The notes under the pieces were generated by a model. It was not told the DNA's origin. It ran no database searches and saw only the letters and a program-made list of their open reading frames with translations. Shown one piece after another: positions 38,870 to 45,770 of a DNA stretch of 47,208 nucleotides. The position numbers were made by a program, and so were the translations under genes. Position 1 is the stretch's first letter; each line of letters begins with the position of its first letter. The DNA is from Anaerolineales bacterium UBA1429 (GTDB taxonomy: Bacteria > Chloroflexota > Anaerolineae > UBA1429), in the NCBI GenBank assembly GCA_002329325.1, contig DCTX01000077.1, positions 1-47,208 on the forward strand, given 5' to 3'.

Positions 38870-39147
38870 GCTTGGTCTCGAAAAGAGCTGTCATCAGTCG
38901 CAAGATGATAGGAGAGGGCTTCTCGCCTTGCTCTCCGGGCGTGCTATACCACCGTCGCTACAGCATGTCCCGACATGTCTCATCTTTGCCTGGAGGCGCA
39001 AAGAACTTGGCGGCGTAGGAACAACGCGTCTTTCGTTACTTCGCGGTGCCGGCGGGACACGGGTTCTTCGTCGGCCAGGTTCTATTACGTGCATTACTGG
39101 CTTGAGCCATCGCAGTCAGCCCCCCCCTGAGACGGGCTCCATCCACG
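38870..39147. other. Short spacer between the helicase and the integrase
   Basis: The two genes converge here. I see only a weak 6-bp inverted repeat (GGAGAG 38911/CTCTCC 38931) that might help termination. No gene. Confidence 0.4.
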
Positions 39148-40233
39148 TTACCTCGCCAGCGCCCGCCCGATCGCCGCCGTCGCTGCCGAATCGTCCTTGT
39201 TCAGCGCATGGGCATAGATCGCCATCGTCACGGCGCTATTGGCGTGGCCCAGGCGCTGGCTCACCGCAGGGATGGGCAGCCCTTGCGCCAATAGCAAGCT
39301 CGCGTGCAGATGGCGTAGGCCGTGCGGTGTCACTTTTGGCAGGCCCAGGCGTTTGCACGCGCGGCGCATGGCAGCCTGCACTGTGGTATGTGCCAGAAGC
39401 TCGCCGTCGCGCTGGGCGGCAAAGACAAGCGGCCCCCCGCCCGACGCCAACCGTCGCTCGGCCTGCCGACGGAGGGCCTCTGTCGCCTCGGCGGGCAGCG
39501 TGATAGCTCGGATACCCGCTTGCGTCTTGGGCTCGCTCACTACCCAGTGTCCCTCGATGCGCTGGACGGCTTTGCACACCACAACGCGCCCCGCGCCCAA
39601 GTCCACGTCCTGCCAGGTGAGGGCCAACGCCTCGCCCAGCCGACAGCCGCTATAGGCCAGGAACGTCCACAAGGCCCCCAGCCAATGGTCGCGGGTGGCA
39701 TCCAGAAAGCGCCGTAGCTGCTCAGGCGTCCATAGGGTCTTGCGCTTGGCCCGGTAGCGTGGGGCGTCCACCCTGTCGCAGGGATTGCTCGCCAGCCAGC
39801 CCCAACGCACCGCCAGGGCGAGGGCTTGCGACAGGCGCAGATAAACCTTCTGCGCCGTCCTGGGGTGGGCATGGTGGCGGGCCAGCAGCCGCTCGATGCG
39901 CGCCGGTTCTAGGCGCGTTAGCAGCGTCTTGCCCAACGCAGGGCGGATGTAGCGATCGCAGGTGTGTCGGTAGTCGTGCGCTGTCTTGGGTTTGAGATGG
40001 GGTGCTTTGATTTCCAGCCAAGCGTCCAAAAGCACGTTGAGGGTGCGCCTGCCGGGGCTGGGGATGGTGCCGGTTGTGGATGCTTGCCGCTGAAGCTCGG
40101 CCAGCTTGCCAGCGGCCTCGGTTCGGGTCTTGCCGTAGACGGTCTTGCGGCGCCCGTCCACCTGCAGAGATGCTTGCCAGCGACCATCTTGCCGCTGGAA
40201 GATGGTGCCCTCGCCAACGCTACGCCTGTCCAT
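39148..40233 (-). CDS. int: Tyrosine-type site-specific integrase of the island
   Basis: Probably catalyses integration and excision at tRNA-Gly. The 361-aa protein has the same plan as the internal integrase: GEGTIFQRQDGRWQASLQVDG (arm-binding), core-binding helices, catalytic Arg in YSGCRLGEAL, HGLRHLHAS, GHANSAVTMA and nucleophile Tyr in AIYAHAL. ATG 40233 is preferred over the in-frame 40311 start, because sequence alignment with the other integrase begins at MDRRSVGEG and the region beyond contains repeats. Its start codon points at the right tRNA fragment about 110 bp away, the standard geometry. Confidence 0.95.
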   Translation of the reverse strand: MDRRSVGEGTIFQRQDGRWQASLQVDGRRKTVYGKTRTEAAGKLAELQRQASTTGTIPSPGRRTLNVLLDAWLEIKAPHLKPKTAHDYRHTCDRYIRPALGKTLLTRLEPARIERLLARHHAHPRTAQKVYLRLSQALALAVRWGWLASNPCDRVDAPRYRAKRKTLWTPEQLRRFLDATRDHWLGALWTFLAYSGCRLGEALALTWQDVDLGAGRVVVCKAVQRIEGHWVVSEPKTQAGIRAITLPAEATEALRRQAERRLASGGGPLVFAAQRDGELLAHTTVQAAMRRACKRLGLPKVTPHGLRHLHASLLLAQGLPIPAVSQRLGHANSAVTMAIYAHALNKDDSAATAAIGRALAR

Positions 40234-40241
40234 GACTGCCT

Positions 40242-40335
40242 CCGATGCTGTACTGGTGCTGTACATTTCGGAAGCATCCCCACAGGCACAATATACAGTA
40301 TCTCTAGGCACAATGACATACTATATATAGTGGTG
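40242..40335. promoter_or_regulatory. Right-end candidate integrase-binding and int control sites
   Basis: Between the int start and the right tRNA fragment lie TGCTGTAC-TGG-TGCTGTAC within a 23-bp block identical to the left end (40242-40264), AGGCACAAT twice (40284-40292, 40306-40314; 22 bp apart, two helical turns) and ATATAGTGGTG (40325-40335), also at the left end. Confidence 0.55.
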
Positions 40336-40340
40336 ATGGG

Positions 40341-40405
40341 ACTCAGTTGGCAGAGTGTCTGCTTCCCAAGCAGAATGTCGTGGGTTCGAATCCCATCACC
40401 CGCTC
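40341..40405 (+). repeat. attR: truncated tRNA-Gly (3' 64 bases)
   Basis: Identical to 6248-6312. It lacks the 5' acceptor strand and the promoter, so it cannot give a functional tRNA. Confidence 0.9.
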
Positions 40406-40413
40406 AGTAAAGG

Positions 40414-40449
40414 CCCCCGTCAGTTGCAGGATCTCGCAACTGGCGGGGG
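40414..40449 (+). terminator. Intrinsic-type terminator, probably the original tRNA-Gly terminator
   Basis: CCCCCGTCAGTTGC (40414-40427) pairs with GCAACTGGCGGGGG (40436-40449) over 14 positions including one G-U pair, followed by TTCCTGTATT. It begins 9 bases after the right tRNA fragment. Confidence 0.8.
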
Positions 40450-40502
40450 TTCCTGTATTCTGGCGCAGAGGCCGCGCCACTGGCTGGCAGCGGCCGGGGA
40501 GA

Positions 40503-41339
40503 TCACTCAGCCGGCGCCGCGACGACCTCCTGCCCCGGCAGCTCCTGGCGCAGCAACATGCGCATCTGGCGCGCGTTCTGCAGCGCGTACCCCTCATAGT
40601 TGTTGTTGAACAACACGTGCACCACCTCAGCCACCTCGGCCAGCAGGGCCACGTTCGCGATCCACTCGCGCAGCTCGTCCTCGCTGTACAGGTAGTTGAA
40701 GCGCTCCGCCGCCGAGCGGAACTTGCCGTACCAGGTCTTGGCGTTGCGCCCATGCAGCCGCGTGATGGCCAGGGCCGGCGTCGTCACCGTCGTCACCGTC
40801 GGCACGCTGCCCGACCCCACCTGGGGCTCGTCCACCACAGTCAACCCTATGGCGGCGTCGCGCAGGGCGGCCACGGTGGCATCGAGGCTATCCTGCTCGT
40901 ACCAGCTCCGGTGGCGGAACTCGACGGAGAGCAGATCATCGGGGTAGAGGCCACGCAGAGAGACCAGGTACGCCCGGTTGGCGTCGCTGGCGGTGAACCA
41001 GGGGGGGAACTGAAAGTGCAGGGCGCCCAGCTTGCCCGCATCGCGCAGCGGCTGCACAGACGCCCCGAACTGGGCGTGGATCTCTGAGGTGGGGGGCTGG
41101 TCGCGATCGTGGAAGGTGAGCTGCTGAAGGGCCTTGACGTCGAACTGGAAGCCGGGCGGGGTACGCTGGGCCCAGAGGGCAAAGTTGCGCGTCGGCATCA
41201 GGCGATAGTAGGTCGAGTTGATCTCGACCACGGGGAACCGCTGGGCATAGTAGGCGATCTGCTGGTTGGAGGGCAGGCCATCGGGGTAGAAACCCTTGTG
41301 GTCCGACCAGCTACAGGCTCCCACGTAGATGCGACTCAT
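40503..41339 (-). CDS. DUF72 (YecE-like) protein
   Basis: A TIM-barrel-type protein of the DUF72 family, function unknown. The 278 aa include IYVGACSWSDHKGFYPDGLP, FPVVEINSTYYRLM, FDVKALQQLTF, LGALHFQFPPWF, LSVEFRHRSWY, LTVVDEPQ, then ITRLHGRNAKTWY and VLFNNNYEGYALQNA, all typical. A short GTCACCGTC repeat (about 40775-40800) encodes TVTTVTT before the RLHGRN strand. It lies 35 nt downstream of the peroxiredoxin gene on the same strand and is likely its operon partner. ATG 41339 has a GAGGTG site. Confidence 0.93.
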   Translation of the reverse strand: MSRIYVGACSWSDHKGFYPDGLPSNQQIAYYAQRFPVVEINSTYYRLMPTRNFALWAQRTPPGFQFDVKALQQLTFHDRDQPPTSEIHAQFGASVQPLRDAGKLGALHFQFPPWFTASDANRAYLVSLRGLYPDDLLSVEFRHRSWYEQDSLDATVAALRDAAIGLTVVDEPQVGSGSVPTVTTVTTPALAITRLHGRNAKTWYGKFRSAAERFNYLYSEDELREWIANVALLAEVAEVVHVLFNNNYEGYALQNARQMRMLLRQELPGQEVVAAPAE

Positions 41340-41374
41340 CTTGGCACCTCATCACCCGGCGAGGGGCACGCTGT

Positions 41375-41845
41375 CTATCGGTCCTCCATCTGGTCCACAA
41401 AGGCCAGGATCTCTTCGTTGGGCGGGATGTCCGACATGGAGTGGCCATAGTGGGCGAGGCGCACCACGCCGGCCTTGTCCACCAGCACCTGGGCAGGCAT
41501 GCGCCCCAGCCTGAACAGGTTGACCTCCTGCCCATAGAGCTTGAGGACGCTGGCCGACGGATCGGGCAGCCCCACAAAGGGCAACCCCTCCTTGGCAAAG
41601 TAGGCGGAGAACGCCCGGGCGTCCTCAGGCCCTACCACCACCACCTCGATCTCCCGCGCCACGAATTCTGCATAGTCACGGCGCAACTGCGCCATGTGCG
41701 CGCGGCAGAACGGTCAAGCGAAGGTGCGGTTGAACACCAGCAGGACGTGCTTCTTGCCGCTATAGTCGGAGAGGCTTACCTGCCGCCCCTGATGGTCGGC
41801 CAGCACAAAGTCGGGGGCTGCCTGATCGAGTTCGACGCGCGCCAT
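41375..41845 (-). CDS. AhpC/TSA-type peroxiredoxin, probable selenoprotein (TGA = Sec44)
   Basis: Thioredoxin-fold peroxide reductase, 156 aa if TGA 41716-41714 is read as selenocysteine. Before it: MARVELDQAAPDFVLADHQG, RQVSLSDYSGKKHVLLVFNR, TFA. After it, in the same frame: PFCRAHMAQLRRDYAEFVAR and the rest of the fold to TAG 41377. Homologues of this class carry Cys at this spot (FACPFCRAH-like), so the motif becomes U44-P-F-C47, the usual Sec redox pair. A SECIS-like hairpin lies 17 nt downstream. Ribosome site GGAGG precedes ATG 41845 and the promoter boxes are upstream. The alternative is a nonsense mutation or sequencing error. The machinery genes selA-D are not in the window. Confidence 0.8.
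41677..41696 (-). promoter_or_regulatory. Candidate bacterial SECIS element
   Basis: In the mRNA, CAUGGCGC pairs with GCGCCGUG (8 bp, one U-G) around the tetraloop AGUU. The loop begins 25 nt after the UGA and has G in its second position. That fits the published bacterial SECIS rules as I recall them (small apical loop, G in the first two loop positions, about 16-37 nt from UGA). Confidence 0.65.
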
Positions 41846-41867
41846 GCCGACCTCCGCTGTGGGCTGT

Positions 41868-42007
41868 GTGCTCGTGAGTAGATGCAAGCTCGATCCCATG
41901 GTAACGTATTCCGGGGGGGCGTCAAGTCGGCCCGCAGGCGAGCCGCTGCTGCATTGCGACGGTAGATGTCGCAATGCTGTGCTACCCTGGGCGCGACGAT
42001 GCGCAGG
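41868..42007. repeat. Copy C of the repeat: divergent promoter region of the peroxiredoxin gene
   Basis: Leftward promoter TTGACG (41925-41920) and TACCAT (41903-41898), 16 bp apart, serves the peroxiredoxin gene. Rightward, an extended -10 (TGC-TACCCT) faces the small membrane-protein gene. Between them a perfect 10-bp inverted repeat GCATTGCGAC-N7-GTCGCAATGC (41951-41977) is a probable operator. The block from the leader through this region is similar to copies A and B inside the island. Confidence 0.65.
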
Positions 42008-42088
42008 CAGGGGGTGGCGAGCTGCCACGCATCGACTAATAGGCACTATCCGACGCCCGGCTTCGGGCACCATAGGAGGAGGGCAAAC

Positions 42089-42466
42089 TTGATCCCGTTC
42101 TTCACTGTCTTGCTCTGTGCGATTGTGATGCTGGTCATATTGGTGTCCCTGATCCGACGCGATTCGGGGGATTCTGGCCCGACGGCGGAGCGACAGGCAC
42201 GCGAGGAGCCGCGGGCAGCCCCGGAGGCGCCGGAGACGCCCGCCTCGTTGGCCGAGCCGATCTCCACCGGCGTGAGCGCACCGCATACCCGCGAGGCCAC
42301 CCGGTATGGGACACCCGCGACCAACGTCGGCGCCGGCGGAGACACGGACGGGCTCAGATGCCGACATGGGGTGCCTATGCAGCAGTACTGCCGCAAGTGC
42401 GCCTGCGGCGAGTTGACGCCGAGAGAGGCGCACGAGCGCCTCCACGGCGACTGGACGAGCGACTAG
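42089..42466 (+). CDS. Small single-span membrane protein with C-terminal Cys cluster
   Basis: 125 aa, unknown family. An N-terminal helix (IPFFTVLLCAIVMLVILVSL) is followed by a Pro/Ala/Glu-rich flexible stretch and a short metal-binding-like end: CRHGVPMQQYCRKCACGE (C-x8-C-x2-C-x-C), then an acidic helix. TTG 42089 is chosen because GGAGGAGGG precedes it and the membrane helix starts there; the upstream in-frame ATG lacks such a site. It is divergent from the peroxiredoxin gene and shares its control region, so the two may respond to the same signal. Confidence 0.6.
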   Translation: MIPFFTVLLCAIVMLVILVSLIRRDSGDSGPTAERQAREEPRAAPEAPETPASLAEPISTGVSAPHTREATRYGTPATNVGAGGDTDGLRCRHGVPMQQYCRKCACGELTPREAHERLHGDWTSD

Positions 42467-42541
42467 CCCCGTCCTGGGCGAGGAGGGGTGAGACGGCACG
42501 GAGCATGTCGCGGCTCCACACGCCAGCCCAAGCGCCATGCG

Positions 42542-42583
42542 AACTCCCGCCGGCTGCGAGGCATCTCGCAGCCAGCGGGAGTT
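42542..42583. terminator. Bidirectional terminator between convergent genes
   Basis: Outer stem AACTCCCGC/GCGGGAGTT (9 bp) and inner stem GGCTGCGA/TCGCAGCC (8 bp) around a 6-nt loop, with a single C/A mismatch between them. It lies between the small membrane-protein gene and the convergent radical SAM gene and can serve both. Confidence 0.85.
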
Positions 42584-42609
42584 GTGTGCCTTGACGTAAT
42601 GGGCGGGGC

Positions 42610-43743
42610 CTAGCTGGCCAGCGCCATCTGCCAGAGCTCTGGCTGATAGGAAGGGCGCTTGCCGTCCACCAGGACATAGGGGGCGGCGCGCCGCGCCAGG
42701 TCTCCCCGCAGCCCGGTGTGGTCCAGCGAGCGCAGCCGCGCGCGGCGGCGGCGCGCCACGATGCGGGCCGCCGACTTGGGCCCGATCCCGGGGATGCGCA
42801 AGAGCTCGTGTGGCTCCGCCCGATTGATCTCGATGGGGAAGATCTCTGGATGGTTCAGCGCCCAGACCTGCTTGGGATCGCTCTCCTTCAGCAGGTTGCC
42901 CTCGGCGTCGAACACCAGCTCTTCGAGCTGAAAGTGGTACTGGCGCAGCAAAAAGTCGGCCTGATAGAGGCGATGCTCGCGCAAGGGTGGGCTGGCCTCG
43001 TGGCCCTCCAGGGGGGTCTGGGCCACGGGCTGGAAGGAGCTATAGTACGCCCGGGCCAGGTCCAGGTCGCGATAGAGCCGATCCGAGGTCTGCAGCAGCT
43101 CCTGGTCCGATTCGCCCGAGGCGCCCACGACGAACTGGGTGCTCAGGCTCACGGGACGGCTCGACTTGCGCCGCGCCCGATCCGTGGCGACCAGGCAACG
43201 CATCAGGTCGTCGAAGGACTTGTCCTGGCTGAGGGCCTGGATGCGACGCTGGTTGGGCGCCTCGAGGTTGACCGACACCCGCGAGGCGAAGCGAACCGAT
43301 TGCTCGATGGTGCCCAGGTCCGAGCCGGGCAACACCTTGAGGTGGATATAGCCGCCAAAGCCGTACCGTCTGCGCACCAGCTCCACCGTGGCGAGCATGC
43401 GCTCGGCGGAGCGCACGGCGTTATCGCAGATGCCCGAGCTGAGGAAGAGGCCCTCGGCCCGGCGGCGGCGCACCAGATCATCAAAGAGGGCGGCCAGCTC
43501 CTCCGGGCGAAAGGCGCTGCGCGGCACGTCCCGGTCGCGTCGAAAGGCGCAATAGGCGCAGTTGTTCTCGCACACGTTGTTCTGCAGCACCTTGAGCATG
43601 CGGATGCGCTGGCCGTCGGGGCGGATGGCCGGATAGATCCAGCGGTCCAGCGCATCGCGCTGGCGGCCGTTCTTGCTGCAGCCGCGCTCCGTATCCCACT
43701 GGGCCGCCTCACCCAGCAGATCTACCTTCTTCCAGAGATCCAT
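42610..43743 (-). CDS. Putative DNA modification/repair radical SAM protein
   Basis: Radical SAM enzyme of the family annotated as putative DNA modification/repair radical SAM protein (TIGR03916-like), which in many genomes sits with a uracil-DNA-glycosylase-like partner. The partner is not in this window. The 377-aa protein has an N-terminal CSKNGRQRD motif, the 4Fe-4S triad C58-C62-C65 (CENNCAYC), a TIM-barrel core with LFLSSGICDNAV and IHLKVLPGSD, and a C-terminal helix-hairpin-helix DNA-binding motif (LLRIPGIGPKSAARIVARRR). ATG 43743 follows GGAGGA. LexA-type boxes cover its promoter, consistent with SOS-controlled repair. Confidence 0.9.
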   Translation of the reverse strand: MDLWKKVDLLGEAAQWDTERGCSKNGRQRDALDRWIYPAIRPDGQRIRMLKVLQNNVCENNCAYCAFRRDRDVPRSAFRPEELAALFDDLVRRRRAEGLFLSSGICDNAVRSAERMLATVELVRRRYGFGGYIHLKVLPGSDLGTIEQSVRFASRVSVNLEAPNQRRIQALSQDKSFDDLMRCLVATDRARRKSSRPVSLSTQFVVGASGESDQELLQTSDRLYRDLDLARAYYSSFQPVAQTPLEGHEASPPLREHRLYQADFLLRQYHFQLEELVFDAEGNLLKESDPKQVWALNHPEIFPIEINRAEPHELLRIPGIGPKSAARIVARRRRARLRSLDHTGLRGDLARRAAPYVLVDGKRPSYQPELWQMALAS

Positions 43744-43762
43744 GTCCTATTCCTCCCTGGCA

Positions 43763-43815
43763 GGATGCGAACATTTGTTCGCATCCACAATAGCACATTT
43801 GTTCTATACTGTCAA
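43763..43815 (-). promoter_or_regulatory. Promoter with LexA (SOS) boxes for the radical SAM gene
   Basis: On the minus strand TTGACA (43815-43810) and TATTGT (43792-43787), 17 bp apart. CGAACATTTGTTCG (43768-43781) is an exact Gram-positive-type LexA box (GAAC-N4-GTTC), extended to a 24-bp perfect palindrome 43763-43786 at the predicted transcription start. A second, imperfect box (GCACATTTGTTC, 43793-43804) lies in the promoter spacer. Confidence 0.8.
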
Positions 43816-43865
43816 GCTCGCGGTGGCTCTGACGCGGTGGATGCGTAGCACGGGGTGGCGCATCG

Positions 43866-43893
43866 TTGCAGCTAGGTCGCTCTGGGCTATAAT
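43866..43893 (+). promoter_or_regulatory. Promoter of the GT-C membrane-protein gene
   Basis: TTGCAG (43866-43871) and perfect TATAAT (43888-43893), 16 bp apart, about 75 nt before ATG 43968. Confidence 0.55.
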
Positions 43894-43967
43894 CGAGCCG
43901 GGGAGCCGAAAGCGGGGATGAGCCGCACGCTGCCGTGCGGGCGCATCATCAATGGGAGCCAGGCAGT

Positions 43968-45770
43968 ATGTCGGAGCGCTACAAGAGCCTTGTGCAGAGA
44001 GGGGTCTTGCTCATCTGCGCCGTCGTTTTCGTGCTGGCGGCGGCGTATTCGCTGTACTTTCATTGCACCCTGCCGGTCGCCCCATACGATGACGCCTACA
44101 TCACCTTTCGCTACGTGGAAAACCTCTATGCCGGCAAGGGCCTCGTCTACAACGCCTCTGAGCGGGTGTTCGGCAGCACCACGCCCCTGTATGTCCTGTG
44201 GTTGATCATCGTCCGCGGCATCGTGCCCGGGGTGCCACTGCCCGAGCTGGCCGTGCGCGGCAACGCCCTCTTTCATATCGCCGCGGCGGGCCTGGCGGCC
44301 GCCCTGGTGGCCCGTCTGCTGGGGCGCCGCGCGCCGGGGCTGCTGTTGGGCGCGCTCATGGCTCTGCATCCAGAGATGCTCTACATCTCGGCCAACGGCA
44401 TGGAGTCGTTTCTGTTTCTCGCCCTCATGCTGGGCTGTTTCCTCGCCCTCGCCCATGGCAGGCTGCGCCCGGCCGGGGCGCTGGCCGGGCTATCGCTGGT
44501 GACGCGGCCGGAAGGGGCCTTTTTGCTGGCCGTGTGGGGCCTGGCGTGGCTCGCCTGGGCCAAGCCGCGCACCTGGCGCGGCCTCGATTGGCCCGCCCTA
44601 GCGGCGGCCCTGGCCGCGCCCGCCCTGTGGATCATCCCGGCGACGATCTACTATGGCTCGCCCATCCCCCACTCGATCATCGCCAAGCTGCAGCCGGTCT
44701 ATCTGATCCCGCCGGGGTGGGCGGGGGCCACCATCGCTGGGCGCATCGCCGAGTGGGCGGCGGCGCCGCTGCTTGGGAAGCTGCCTCAGGGGACGGCCGG
44801 GCTGCTGGCGAGCCTCCTGTTGCTGGGCGGCGCCCTGGGCCTTGTGGCGACGAGGCAGGCGCGGCGCAACGCGGGCTGGGCGCTGCCCGCCTTCTTTGGG
44901 TTGCTCCTGGCCTTCTACTGGATCACGAACCCCTTCCTGTTCCGCTGGTACTGGCCCTTCTTCTGGTCGCTGACCTTCTTGCTCCTGGCTGCCGGGGTGC
45001 CCGTGTGGGGCGCGGGGCTGATGGCCCACAGGCGGCTCGCCGTGCGCGCGCTGGGGGCGGTGCCCCTGGGCGCGATGCTGCTCTTGCTGGCCTACCAGCC
45101 GCTGGTCGATAACGGATTCCTGCGCACCACGCTGGCGGGCGAGCGGTTGACCTACGTCGAGGGCGACCGGGCGCGGCTGCCCGTCTATCGGGAGGCGGCG
45201 GATTGGCTCAACGCGCGCACCACGCCCGAGACCACCGTGGGCGCGCCCGAGATCGGCGCCTTTGGTTACTACTACCACGGCTACATCTATGACGCCTGCG
45301 GTCTGGTATCGCCCCAGGCGCTGCCTTATCTGCCGGCGCCGGCCAGCGAGCGCAACAGCGGCTGGGATGGCGTCATCGGCACGGCCTTTGCGCGCGCCGT
45401 GCAACCTGATTACGTGGTCAGCATGACTACCTTCTCGCGGCGCAGCATCGACATAGACCCCTGGTTCCAGGCGCACTATGCGCTGGTCAAGAGCCTGCCC
45501 CTGCCGTACGAGATCTGGGGGGCCAGAGAGGTGCTGATCTATGCGCGGCGCGGCGAGGGGGCAACGGGGATGGCCGGCCGATCAGGCGGGGTTGCCCAAT
45601 CGCACCAGGGGCTCACGGAGGAGGGGTCCCAGTTCCCGGTAGAGGGCCAGGCGAGCGGCATAGATGCGGGCGCGCCTGGGGTGGGGCTCGAACACCTGCT
45701 CCACCTGGACCAGGGCCTGACTGGCCTCCTGGCCATCGGCAAAAGCGCCGCTGCCCACGCCCGCCAGTAG
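43968..45770 (+). CDS. Polytopic membrane protein, probable GT-C-type glycosyltransferase
   Basis: About 600 aa with ten or more membrane helices. The first periplasmic loop carries APYDDAYITFRYVENLYAGK, GLVYNASERVFGSTTPLY, the DD-containing signature of GT-C (polyprenyl-phosphate-sugar dependent) enzymes. A soluble C-terminal domain follows (YREAADWLNARTTPETTVGA, GYIYDACGLVSPQAL, EVLIYARRG). Donor and acceptor are unknown. ATG 43968 is the best start; an earlier in-frame GTG at 43935 has no site. The last 60 or so residues after EVLIYARRG are antisense to the convergent kinase gene (189-bp overlap) and look non-native, so a stop may have been lost. Confidence 0.75.
   Translation: MSERYKSLVQRGVLLICAVVFVLAAAYSLYFHCTLPVAPYDDAYITFRYVENLYAGKGLVYNASERVFGSTTPLYVLWLIIVRGIVPGVPLPELAVRGNALFHIAAAGLAAALVARLLGRRAPGLLLGALMALHPEMLYISANGMESFLFLALMLGCFLALAHGRLRPAGALAGLSLVTRPEGAFLLAVWGLAWLAWAKPRTWRGLDWPALAAALAAPALWIIPATIYYGSPIPHSIIAKLQPVYLIPPGWAGATIAGRIAEWAAAPLLGKLPQGTAGLLASLLLLGGALGLVATRQARRNAGWALPAFFGLLLAFYWITNPFLFRWYWPFFWSLTFLLLAAGVPVWGAGLMAHRRLAVRALGAVPLGAMLLLLAYQPLVDNGFLRTTLAGERLTYVEGDRARLPVYREAADWLNARTTPETTVGAPEIGAFGYYYHGYIYDACGLVSPQALPYLPAPASERNSGWDGVIGTAFARAVQPDYVVSMTTFSRRSIDIDPWFQAHYALVKSLPLPYEIWGAREVLIYARRGEGATGMAGRSGGVAQSHQGLTEEGSQFPVEGQASGIDAGAPGVGLEHLLHLDQGLTGLLAIGKSAAAHARQ

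Noticed and set aside
38928..39503. Plus-strand frame between the DruE-like gene and the integrase
   Set aside because: Mostly antisense to the integrase gene; no ribosome site or recognisable sequence.
41375..41881. Peroxiredoxin as an ordinary pseudogene split by a stop
   Set aside because: Not fully excluded, but the stop replaces precisely the catalytic Cys, the rest is intact, and a SECIS-like hairpin is correctly placed, so Sec is the better reading.
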